A stretch of 64,000 nt of DNA from Ulva prolifera (taxonomy: Eukaryota; Chlorophyta; Ulvophyceae; Ulvales; Ulvaceae), in the NCBI GenBank assembly GCA_023078555.1, contig CM041199.1, positions 8,127,315 through 8,191,314 on the forward strand. The letters are read 5' to 3'. Position numbers and translations under genes: made by a program. This document shows, in pieces, positions 46,001-57,153 of the stretch. The notes under the pieces are model-generated. The model saw only the letters and a list, made by a program, of their open reading frames with translations, did not search any database and was not told the origin of the DNA. Position 1 is the first letter of the stretch, and every line of letters starts with the position of its first letter.

Positions 46001-49000
46001 TGTCTGTTGGTTTGACTCGGCATGGCGTCAGCCTACTGGCAGGGACGGTTGAGACCGGGCGATGCTGCGTGTATCTGGGGGACAGTGGCCATGCCGTGCT
46101 GTCGTCAGCGTGCTGTGCTGTGCAGGCTGTTGAGGTCCTCGCCGGTGGCTTCCAGTGGCTGCAGGACGCGTCCCTGGACGCGGAGGTGGCGGCCCCGCTC
46201 GTGCGCCTCGTTGCCTTCATCGCCATGAAGCGCCGCCTGCGGCCACCCTCGGCCGCGGCGCCATCTGGCCGCAAGGGCAAGCAAGCTGCCGGGGGCGAGG
46301 GCCCAGCTGACATCGCGTGGCTCGACTCCGTGCATGAGCGGTGCCAAGGCCACATCATCGAGTTCCTGGAGTGCCTTGCGGAGCCTCCGACAGGTGCGGC
46401 TGCGTGCTGTGCGGTGTTGTGCTGCCTGCTATGGCGTCTCGTAGCCTCGATCCATCCGCTTGAGGCAAGCTCGTACATGCTGCGCTGTGCTGCCCACACT
46501 GAGCATGCATGTCAATCGTACAGGCGGCGGCCTGTTGGTGCACCTCACAGCAGGACGCACCTACAATTGCGTTTGAACAGAGGGAGGGAGGGAAGATCCC
46601 GCTGCGTGCCACAGATGCATGTCGCATACGTTCACCTGCGTCTCTGCCGGGGAGCTGGCTGGCTTCCCGGTCCAATTGGTATCCCCGCGAGTGTGTGCAC
46701 ATGGAGTTACCTGCAAGAGCAGCACCGTCGTGCCGCGGCGACTCAGCCACGGCGGTGTGTGCAGGCAGGACAGCGAGCCGCGAGGCGGCGCTGACGGCGC
46801 GGGCGGCGCGCGCCCTCTTCACCGCGGGCCACCTCTCCCTCGAGACCGCGCGCATGCCCCCTGCAGACACCGTGAAGGCGATCCAGGCGCTCACGCTGCC
46901 GAGCCACCTCGACAAGCACGCCGCCGCGCTGTCGCCGAAGCTCACCCCCGGGTACGCCGCACCCCCGTCCCTGGGTTGCGCGCAGGTGTGGGAGGCCGCG
47001 GGTGCCAGGTTATCGACGTGATCAGAACACAGTCCACAGCCGCGCACTCCACGGCGCTGAATGTCAAAGCGGGCGCAGTGCACCAACTCTGGCCCCCCGT
47101 GCTGGGAGGCTGCGGGGTGGCTGCCCCGTTGCTGCACAGATGGCCGGTCGCACAGCCCGGTTGTGCGTGACCCAGCCTGACACGTGTGTGGCCGGTCAAG
47201 CGCGAGTGGTCGACAGGAGGGTGACGTGCTGGGCGTGCTGTGCAGGTGCGCGAGCAGGCAGCTGGCGGTGCCGTCGGTCGTGCAGGCGCACGCATGGGCC
47301 GCCCTCGGCAAGGTCTGCCTCTGCAACGAGGCCCTCACGAACTCCACGGCGCCGCTGCTCGTCCAGGTGTGTGCCCGCCTGCCCCATCCTGAGCACACGG
47401 ATCACACGCCCCCTGCACCGCCGAGCCCCTCTGTCTGCTGTCCCGCGCCGGCAGTACTTTATGAAGTTGCCGGGTTGGCCGCATGCGCTGTTGGATGACT
47501 TCGTTCATCAGCTGTGAGACTTGTGGCTCTAGAGGCTGCCCTCATCCAGGCGATGCCGATCACGTTGATCAACATCCCTCTTGGGAGGTCTGGATCGTGT
47601 GAGGTATGAGGTGGGGGAAGCTGCACGCACCAGAGCATGCGAGCGAGCTCGGCACACAGTGTAATGCACACGCATGCGAACGTCCGCGAAGCTGTGGCCG
47701 ATGCACCGCGCACGCACGCCCCGGGGAGATGGCCATGCTGCATCCCAGCAGTGTACATGAGCTCGGGCAATTGCATGGCAGAGCACCAGTGCAGACTACA
47801 ACGGGCGGTGCAGTGAAAAGCGAAAGCGCTCAATGCGATCGTATGTACACACACGCGTACGCACCGGGTTAACGGCACGCCGCGGTGCAGGAGCTGCAGC
47901 GCAGCGTGAGCCCGGCGGTGCGCAACAACGCGCTACTCGCGCTGTGCGACATCTGCCAGCAGAGCTCGTCGCTAGTGGACACGCACCTGCGGCAGGTGGC
48001 CGCGTGCATGCGCGACCCGCACCCGCTGCTGCGCAAGCAGGCGCTCGCGTTGCTGGCCGGCCTCCTGCAGAAGGAGTTTGTCAAGTGGCGCGGCCCGCTG
48101 TTCGTGCAGTGCGCTCCCCCTGCTGCCTGATTGTTCTGCATGCCGGTGTCCGCTTGCAGGGTGCGGGGCGGCATCGGAATCTGAACACGCCCCGTCTAAA
48201 CCCTGTGCCGATTTGCACCGGGCGTGCAGAAGTGTCGCGGAGCGCTCTTCCTGGGCGTTCGCTTCCCTACCATCGTGGCACGTTTTGCTGCTGCTCATGT
48301 GTGTACCCTCTGTACACATCTTGCAGCGCCTGTGCATGCGCTCATAGTGGTCGGCCCGTGCCTCTCAAACCCCCACATCAAAACGTTGCACCTCTAGCGA
48401 TGTAGGTGCCTTGCTGGCCACTTCGACTGCTTCAGGCGCAGAGCCACATGCTGAAGCGCTATACATTCGGGGAGGTGCATACGGGGACTTTAACCAGGTA
48501 TCCTTGTTGGTCAGGGTTCCCTGTTGGTCATGGTTCCCTGTTGGTCATGGTTCCCTGTTGGTCAGGTATCCCTGTTGGTCACGGTTCCACGTGATCACTA
48601 CAGGTACCTGCTCTCTCTGGTAGACGACTCCCCAACGGTGCGCACGATGGCGGAGCACCTCATCGTCGACGCGATGCGCAAGGCCCCCAGCCTCGCCCAC
48701 AACCACTTCCTCGAGGCCGCCTTTGTGCTCAACAACGCCAAGGCCGCCTGGCTCGCGATCCGGCGCCAGGGCGGCGGCGGCGGCAGCCAGGCGCTGTCGA
48801 TTGCATCGTCCGGGGACCTCCCCCGCGCGCTGCAGCGCCACCTGGCCGGCCCGACGCCCGAAGCGCAGGCACGGCGCTTCGTGATCTACAAGGTGCGTGC
48901 TGTGCGCTGGACACACGCTGGGCGTTGCGGGGGCTTGCGCTGAAATCGCAGCTGTCACGTCCAACACGCCTATGTGTGCACCGCAGCTCGGTTGCTCTGT

Positions 49001-51593
49001 GGTGTGGTGATTTGTTGGCCTATATCTTGCCACAAGATACACAGTGGAGTATGCCTGCTCGGTTGTACCTGCCGCTCGTCGATGTGCTAGTGTCCTCTTC
49101 GTTGCATATGCACGTGCTGCATGATCTACCCCGGTGCAAGGGGCAGACCCCGCACCGCAGCGCGTGCTGCATCATCGGCATCCGCAGCTGTTCTGCGCAA
49201 GGCTGACAGCAGCGCCGCGCTGCTGCAGGTGCTGCTCACCGCGATGCAGCCGGCGTACAAGTTTGCGCTGGTGGAGCGCATCAACGAGGAGGTGCTCGCT
49301 GCGGCCGCGGAGGGCACGCTGCCGCTCGACGCGTGCGGCGCCGTGCTGTCCGACATGCTGCGCGTGCTGTGCGTCAAGGAGATGGCGTTTGACGTCAAGG
49401 CGGCGCTGCCGGTGGACGAGAGCGACGACGCCGGGGGCATCAGCGCCTCGCAGACGCAGGTCCGCCCGCCTCCACCCCTGGCCTCACCGACCACTTGGTC
49501 ATGCGTAATGTGTGTACGCGAGTTATGGGACTTTCGGTACTCGTGATTGTACTGCCAGCTGCCTTGGGATCCTGAGAAGTGTTCACGCGATTGCGCACGG
49601 GTCTGGGCAGATGCGCGTGCATCCCGGTGTGGGCATGTGGCCTGCGTTAGCCAGCCGCCCGGACAGCACCCCGCCCACCAGTGTATTTTAGAGTGTCAGG
49701 CCAGCTGCAAAGGACGGTGGAGTGCGTGGCACGATATCCACCTCACAGTACATTGGCTCGGGCGCGTGCATTGTGCACCGCGACGGTGTGGCAGTGCAAG
49801 TCACATGAGAGCGGGCCGTTGTATGGCAGAGCACCAAAAATGAAAAACAGCGCCACACCGCAACCAACAACATGTACCCAAGCTGCAATCTGCCAGCACG
49901 AGCACCAGCCGATGAGCCTGAGTACAGCGCATTGGCACGGGTGCGCCGTGACGGCGGGCGGCGCGGTGCAGGTTGCGGGGTCGGTGGCGCGGCTCAACCA
50001 GACGGTGCGGCGCATGCTGCTTGAGAAGCTGGTGCCGACGCTCGCGAGCCTCAAGGCGACGCTCGAGGAGGCGCACTCGCCGCTGCAGCAGCCCGCGACC
50101 GACACGCTGGTGCACCTCTGGCGCGAGCACGAGGCCGAGACGGAGGACATCCTCGTGTCCCAGCGCCAGCTCAGCGCCGAGATCCGCTTCAAGGCGCAGG
50201 TGCCGCACCGCTTCTCGTAGTTCCGATTCAACCTCAGTAGACCGCGCTTGCTGTTGTCGCTCAGCACCTTCCATGGGTGAAAGGACTCTGTGTTGGCGCC
50301 CTGCTTGCTTGGCTTTGTCCTTGTGTCACACAGTGTCAGCCCACTGGATCGGCACGCTCTGCGTGCTGTATGTGCTCTACGGCTTCACTGCCGTGCAACA
50401 CCCTGCACTGAATGCCCGACACCTGCCATGCCTGTCTCCTGTCAAGTCCCCGTACGCTCGGGGGTTCGTGTTGGACAGTCTATGTGGATCGCGAGATGTA
50501 TGTTTGGGACAGGATCGCGGGCATGTGCAAAGCGCACCCTGCCCGGGCGAATAGTCTCTCTGCTCCCATTGCAGCTTGCTTGTGGCGAAGCATGCAGCAT
50601 ATGGCGCAGAGTGAGCGTTGTGTGGGCTGTGCAGGAGGCGCAGAAGGCGAAACGGGCCAAGCCGGCCGCGGCGGCAGGGCGAACCACTCGCACCGCTGCA
50701 AAGCGCGGCTCGACGCCGATGGCTGGCGGCGTCCTGCATGCCAGTGCGCCCCCCCTCCCCCATGGCCCCAGCATGCCACGTGAACGGCTAGCCAGCACAT
50801 AAATTGTACTGCCGTGATATCCCGCACGCACTGTATGCTGAGCACAGTCACATGGAGACTGATGTTTGGAGGCAGAAACAGAAAGCATGATGAGTGTGAC
50901 TCGACCCTGGCCTCACACAGCTGCGCGCCGAGCACATTGCACGAGACAAACACTGTCGATGGAGCGCTGTGCATCGGACATGTCGCGTGTGCGGTGCGTG
51001 CAGGTCTGCCCGCAGCGACCCCCTGTGGCCTGCCGCCGGGGGCGCTGTCCCCTGGCGCCGCCCTCGGGGCCCTCGTGGACGAGAACGCCGCCATGAACCT
51101 CCCACAGTTCGCTGCCCCGCACACCCCGGCGCCATGCCCGCCGCCGCGGCAGAGTCCCTTGGCCACCGCCGGCCCCCCGGCCACTGCGGGCCCCCCCGAC
51201 CTCAAGCCCTTTGGCAGTGTTCAGTTCAACACAGGCGTTGCGGCGGGTGAGGCCGCGACGCCGGTCCTCTCGGGCGTGCGCGGCGGCGAATACGCTGCGA
51301 CGCCGCAGTTGGCCGCGGGTGCAGGCGCGGCCGGGGGCGGCAGCGGGGCGGACTTTGCGTTTCCGGGTATTGCGACTCCGGGATCAGGGCTCACTGGGTC
51401 CGGTAGGCTGGGGCGGCCCGTGCGGACGCCGGCGCTGCGCCGCGGCGTGGTTGAGGCGGGTGCAAAGGTGCAGCGCAGTGCGGGCCACAGCGCAGCGCGC
51501 AGCGGGGCGGCGCTGCCGCTGACTCCGCCGCCGCCGCCCGCGTCGGCGATGCGGGACCCGCAGGACGTGTGCCGCATCGAGACGATGACATGA
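40017..51593 (+). CDS. Condensin II complex subunit CAP-D3 (NCAPD3)
   Basis: HEAT-repeat subunit of condensin II, which shapes mitotic chromosomes in the nucleus. Nineteen exons: 40017-40280, 40358-40673, 40789-41243, 41348-41422, 41961-42243, 42821-43230, 43742-43903, 44272-44491, 45147-45304, 45704-45781, 46126-46393, 46765-46951, 47246-47366, 47891-48103, 48566-48892, 49229-49459, 49972-50199, 50635-50743, 51004-51593. One frame of about 1,564 residues results (human about 1,500). Diagnostic: QRCTDKSSTVRAKAMACL, the condensin signature in exons 13-14 (AHAWAALGKVCL, VRNNALLALCDIC, RDPHPLLRKQALALL, EFVKWRGPLF), and VERINEEVL with GTLPLDACGAVLSD in exon 16, which favour D3 over D2. The Gly/Pro/Ala-rich tail is low complexity. 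Least certain: exon 4 (weak acceptor ctggag), the end of exon 5, and the start of exon 15, which lies inside a tandem repeat. Exons 1-4 have moderate, later exons extreme third-position GC. Confidence 0.9.
43975..44001. repeat. Recurring intronic motif in CAP-D3, copy in intron 7
   Basis: GAGCTCGGGC, five or six bases, then GCATGGCAGAGCAC. The same arrangement recurs at 47759-47786 (intron 13) and 49811-49836 (intron 16), with a partial copy near 49743-49772. Confidence 0.75.
47759..47786. repeat. Recurring intronic motif in CAP-D3, copy in intron 13
   Basis: GAGCTCGGGC, a short AAT-containing spacer, then GCATGGCAGAGCACC. Preceded by CAGTGTACAT, which is also found before the partial copy in intron 16. 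Confidence 0.75.
48508..48592. repeat. 17-bp tandem repeat x 5 at the CAP-D3 exon 15 acceptor
   Basis: Five units of the type TTGGTCATGGTTCCCTG. The fourth unit reads TTGGTCAG|GTATCCCTG and supplies the in-frame acceptor used in the model. Confidence 0.9.
49743..49836. repeat. Recurring intronic motif in CAP-D3, copies in intron 16
   Basis: A partial copy (GGCTCGGGCGCGTGCATTG) is followed some 60 bases later by GAGCGGGCCGTTGTATGGCA and GAGCACC. Confidence 0.6.
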
Positions 51594-53281
51594 CGTGGCG
51601 AAGGGGTGGGTGAGCGTGGGTTGTGCAATGCTGAAGGAACGCTGGAGCCGTCGGCGAGAGTGCGGCGCTCGTGAACAGATGCTGATGCACCCTCACCAGC
51701 AGGCTGGGGCAAGCAGTTAATGGCTGAGCTCCGGGCAACGGGGATCAGGTGGCAGGTGTGCCGTGGCTGTGCTGGGGTTCAAGAGGACAGATCAAACCAG
51801 AGCAAATCCACATATTTCTCACGGGCACGGGGATCTGAGGTGGGTGGTGGGTAGCTGTGACGCCGCCTGATGGAGAGTAAGGTGCCTTCCGGCATCGCTG
51901 GGGGCGAGGAGGGGGCGTGAGACTTTCTTGAGAAGACGGCAATGGGGTCCTTGTATGAAACCACCAGTGCAGAGCCTGCTTTGCCGGTGGCCAGTGATAA
52001 CGTCAGACCTGATGGACAGGTCTTGGACGATCCTGTGACATTGTCAGGATTTTGCTCAGACCATGCGTGGTCAGATGAAGAAAAAGCCAGGGCAGGCAGA
52101 AACACTGCTGCGGTGATGATGGTGAGGTCTGGCTTGATTCATTTATTCGTGCAAAGCTTTCGCATGGGCGTGTTGGTAACAGTCGCACAACACCTCGACC
52201 AGAATGCAGTTCTGGTGTAGGAGTGGGCCTGGTTGATGCGAGTGGTTCACGGCAGGCAGTTTGCAGCGAGCTTGCTGGACGTCAGTGCCAAATTTATCCA
52301 GACTTACCGAACGACGTGTAAGGTGTACATGATAAGTACAGAGAACGGTACTCCGTCAGCGGCGTGGCGGTCGCATGTCTGCAACATGGGCAGCGCTGTG
52401 AACGTATGCCATAGTTGCTAGGAAGGTGGAGGGCATCTGTCTGAAGTCCACGCGTTTTGTGCATCCTCGGAGACAGCTTCATCACGCCTGAAGGCTGAAA
52501 TAGTGGCACGGTGGCGTCAGGTATAATAGCGTTGCTGTATACAAGGCGCGAGGTATCTCAATGTCCACCAGGCATCTGCCACGACAGCGATCAGCGTTGC
52601 GCTTGCAATCTCCTCTACGACGTTTGCAATCGCAAGCTGCCTTCAGGTTGGCAGTATACGCAGATAAGTAAACAATTTGGACGCTTTTGTTGGTCCCAGA
52701 GCCTAAGAGGACCTGTTGGTAATTGGTGAGATTCCTACCTATACCAAGTAGGATGCCCAGCGTATTTGTACCTCTCAATTCTCTAGATTAACAGAGACTA
52801 AATTTAAAATTTCACAGGCTTAGATTGCTTTCGCATTGTTCAAACTGCTATCCAGTGCATCAGCGTCGCATAGACATGTGTTTGTGTTGGAATTCGGAAG
52901 GCCGCGCACTGCTGCAGGCCTGAAATGCTGCAGTGTTGCTTCCTCAGAGATACATATAGCGACATAACTGTGTTGTCTGTGTGCGTGTCACGAATGCTGA
53001 GGGCGGTACCGATCGTTCCCGGTGATTGCCGCGTGCAGCAGGTCACGACATTCTGCATAGACAGTGCTAGGCTACGATGGTCCGCACCATAGTATGTATC
53101 GGTAGTTTTTAATTTTTTCCACGCGTTCATATGTCAGAAGGTCTGAGCGTGAGTTGTCTGTGGAGCGCTGTGCTCACAGCTATGCATGTCTACTCACAGC
53201 AGCTTTTTCCTCCGTCACAAGGCTAAGTCGCGTCGAGTGTGACAGTTTCTCTCGTATGTACATGTATGGCTCCGCCACAGG
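51594..53281. other. Intergenic, no gene recognised
   Basis: About 1.7 kb, AT-richer towards the right. No supported frame or repeat. The beta-helix promoter should lie near its right end. Confidence 0.4.
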
Positions 53282-56200
53282 ATGAGGGCTGACAATATTG
53301 AACGCTGGCGCCAATTGATTCGGGATGAACTTCGAACAGACCTGCAAGACAATTCGCGTCCAGGTTTTATGTACCATGGTAGTTCATCCGGCCGTCGCTA
53401 TGTGCTAAAACGGCGTCCGGACAGGAGGCGTCTCGCACTCTCGCCAGAGCACTGCCTCTCGGGTCGTTCGGTGACTTCCCTGTCCCTGATAGTCACTTGT
53501 GAAGCATTCGGGTCGTGCGTGTTTCACCAGTTGTCACCGGGCGTCAGCTCAAACGCATGCAGTGCAAACTGCAGGAACGCATTTGACCCATATCGGGCGT
53601 CGTACCATACCTACCAGGGCCGAAGCGCTGCCTGTCATCTGCACAGCCTAAGCGTGAACATGCAGGCGATCCCGAGTCCCCCGGTATGTCGAAGTCTCCG
53701 CAGCACGCGGCCGCCGCGAGCGAAGACAACTACGTCATGGTGTCCCCGGCACACAGCACGGGTGATCCCACCAGTCACGAGTCCGCCTCGGAGCCGGGGG
53801 ACGCCAGCGTGGCATCGGACGCTTGCGGTTCAGCCTGCGGCAGCGCCGCATCTTCCTCCGCCTCAGAATCAGACGACGACACGGACATGTGGTTCACGTA
53901 CTCCGACGCGGGCTCTGATGTTAGCTCTGATGCCTGCTCTGATGTCGCAGTGGAGGCGGGAGGCGCAGCGGCGTACGAGAGACGTGGCGTGGGCGACACG
54001 GAGGCCTCGGCGGCGCACCTCGTGCACGTGAACCTCGTCGTGTGGCACTGTGGCGGGAGACGCAGCGGCGACGACCAGGCATCGGTGTGCTGTGTATGCT
54101 TTGCGCGCTGAGCTCCTGGGGGATACAGGCGCTCGTGTGTTGCGGCGAACTGGCCTCGCATGCTGCGGCATGCATGCACTCCTTGAACAGTGGGTGTTGG
54201 GGTCGATAGGGGCCGGGAGCACGTGGTCTAGACCGTGTCGTTTGAGGGCCCGAGGTCTGGACCACTTGGATCCGCAGCTGGCAACGCCGGTGCCGTGTAT
54301 TCTGTGGGAGTGCATGATTTCGAGCTGCTCACCAGAAGCTCCGTCGCGCTGCCGCAATGCATGCTCTACATGCATGTCCTCGCAGACTCCAACACCTCCC
54401 CATCACTTCTCAACGTGTCGCCTCCCGCCTGCAGGCCCCCGTCTGGCTGCATATCAGCCACTGCCCGCCCGCATCCGTCCACTCCGCCCCCACCGCAGCT
54501 CGCACTGCGACCTGCAATATCCCCTGTACCAGACGCTCCTCCGCGGCCGCCACCCTGGGCCCTTTGCCCGTTGTGCCGGTGCCGCTCGGCTGCAGCAAGA
54601 GCGGGCAAGGGGCCGCGGAGCGCGCGGTCCCCCTGGCCACTGCTGACGGCGGTGTAGCCGTGTGGCTACTGGCTGCCCGGGAGCCACACGAGCGCGCCGT
54701 CTCTGCTCCTGAAGCAGTGCGGATCCCCGAGGGATCCGTGCTGGTGCTGGGCGACGCGCGGCGATGCGGCGGAGAGCTAGGGTTTGAAGATGTGCACTTC
54801 ACCGGTGCGGCTCACGAGACTGCCTTCCCTACACCTGCCTGTCACCTGCCCTACACCTGCCTGTCTCCCCTCCATAGCCACTTGTACGGGAACTCGCTGT
54901 ACAGGAAAAGCCAAACAACGTATTCCGCCGCCTCTCTTGTACAGCATGCATGCATGCCCCCTCCACTGCTGTGTCTCCGCAATGCATCAGAGCCCGTGCC
55001 GCTGCCAGCGCCACGCGGCCCTGCGGTGTGAAAGTGGCTTAGGCGTAGCTGTGTCTACAGGTGGCATCGTCGCCGTTCTCGGCTGCCAGGCCACCTTCTT
55101 GCGCTGCAGCTTCACCGGCTGCAGTGCCGTTGTAACTGCTGCGGGCACGGCCAAGTTTGCGGGGTGTGAGTTTGCGGAGACAGCCGCCCCGGCAGTCGTG
55201 GCCTGCGGCCCCTCAGCCACCGTCCGCCTCTGCAGTGGCCCCCACGGCCAGCGCACCCGCTTCCGCGGCTGCGCGCAGCCGCTCGTTGTGGCCGCAGGCG
55301 GCGAGGGCGACGTCACCCACTGCGACTTCTCTCAAGGGCCTGCCTCCGGAGACTGCATCGCCGCGACCGGCAAGGCGACGCGGATCCAGGTTGAGGATAA
55401 TTCGTTCCACAGCATGGAGACTGCGGCGCGTCCCGCAGCGTGCGCGACTGCAGTGCGCGCAGCGCCAGCGTGGGGGGTGAGGGTGTCCGAGGGCGCACGT
55501 GCGATCGTGCGCAGCTGCCGCTTTGCCGGGCTCGCGGGCGGCGGGGTCAAGGCCGCGGACGCCGCGGACGCGATCGTGAGCGGCTGTGAAACCTTCAGGT
55601 CGCGCCGCGCAGGGTTCTTGGTGGCTGCCGGCGCACAGATGCACCTGAACAGCTGCCGCAGCAAGCGGGACAGCCGCGCAGCTGTGCACGCCTCCGGCGC
55701 AGACACGCGCCTTCACGCCACAAATCTCGCCGTGAAGGCTGCGGCTGTGGACGGGGTGGTCGTCCAGAGCGGCGCGCATGCATGGCTGCAGGACTGCACT
55801 GTGACAGATGCCGTTGACACTGGGGTTCAGGTGGCGGGGATGGCGGCCTTTTTGTGGCTAGAGGGGTGCACAATCTCGGGCAGTGGCCGCGATGGGGTCT
55901 GCGCGGCGCAGGGCGCGACCATGCATGCACGCGCGTGCTGTGTCGATCTCGCGGCGAAGTGCGGCATGCATGTTGACGGGGAGACATCGCAGTGTACTGC
56001 CGCGGACTGCACCATCCGCGGGAATCGCATGGCCGGCATGCATGCGATTCAGGGCGGCAGCGTCACAATGAGAGACTGCAAGTCGGAGCTCAACGGGGTC
56101 GCACTGCTGGTCAGAGACGGCGGCGATCTGACTGCGCATGCATGCGAATCGCTGAACGAGGTCGGCGGGTGGCTGTCCGTCTCCGGGGAGCACAGCACAG

Positions 56201-57153
56201 CATACGGGCGGGACTGCGTGGCGCGGCGCGCGGTGTCGTCCGCCGTGCTTGTGGCTGATGGGGCTGCTGTGCAGCTCCATGCATGCAGCCTCATGCAGGC
56301 TGTGAGCCACGCCGTGACCGTCCGCGACCCGGAGTCGGCGATCGATATGTCGCTCTGCACCATTGGGGAGAGCGGGGGCACGGGGGTGCTTGTGGCTAGA
56401 GGGGGCACGGCCGTCATGCAGGAGACCACGCTGGCGAGCAGCGGTGGAAACGGCGTCGAGGCGATTGACGAGGGCGCCGTGGGCATGTACCAGTGTGTGC
56501 TCCAGGGTTGCGCAGATGCGGCGCTCAGGGTTGAACGGCGAGGCGTGGCGATTGCGCAGGAGACTATCTTTGCCAACGCAGGAGCCCACGGTCTGTACGC
56601 GGGCACCGCAGCCCTTGCCGTCTTGCAAGGGTGCACCCTAGAAGACACCGGCGCCGCCGCAGTGCTCGCGAAGGACGGCGCGCTCGTAGCCACAGTCTCC
56701 TGCAAAGCCTCCGGCTGCGCGGTCGACTTCTATCTTGCGGGCGTCCTGGCCGCGGCGGACGGCGGCGCCGCAGAAATCGGTCAGGGTGTGATTGCCAGCG
56801 GGGGGCCTGGTCCGTGGATGCACAACGGGGACGAAGCCGCCCTGCCGGTGCGGCCGGGGGGCATGGCCACCCTGCTCATGTCAGAGTGCGAGCATCTGCC
56901 GCGGGCTGGGCCGTATGCGGAGTCGTGGGCGGGTCAAATGGAGACTCATGCGCTGGTCGTTCGCAACCGCTCAGTGAAGGGCTGCGGCTTGGCGGTGGGG
57001 GTGCCTCTGAGTGCGCTGATGTATGAGCAGGCGGCGGCGCTTCCGGAGCGTTTCCAGGCGCGATTTCAGCAGCAGAGGGAGGCTCGCGAGCGCTTTAGGA
57101 AGGTGGTGGTGATGGCGGCCGTAGTGCTCGCTGACAAGGCGACACCGCCATAA
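53282..57153 (+). CDS. Right-handed beta-helix repeat protein
   Basis: Four exons: 53282-53363, 53666-54084, 54435-54804, 55061-57153, giving about 987 residues in one frame (phases 1, 0, 1). The N-terminus (MRADNIERWRQLIRDEL) is helical and charged. Exon 2 encodes an acidic Ser/Ala/Asp region (SASESDDDTDMWFTYSDAG). From exon 3 on, some twenty short rungs of the beta-helix type follow, each with a Gly turn and a buried Cys or Ala: CTISGSGRDGV, CTIRGNRMAGMHA, TLASSGGNGVEA and IFANAGAHGLYA are typical. This matches the parallel beta-helix fold of carbohydrate-active enzymes and F-box/SHCBP1-like proteins. No signal peptide, F-box or clear catalytic residues are visible, so an intracellular scaffold is as likely as an enzyme. 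The long last exon is unusual for this window. The end of exon 2 may instead be CAG|GC at 54078. Confidence 0.8.

Noticed and set aside
48508-48592. CRISPR-like array
   Set aside because: The units are contiguous 17-bp repeats without unique spacers, within a eukaryotic intron.
49801-50274. Long minus-strand frame opposite CAP-D3 exon 17
   Set aside because: It is the shadow of a GC-rich exon; the plus-strand reading matches the condensin family and has proper splice sites.
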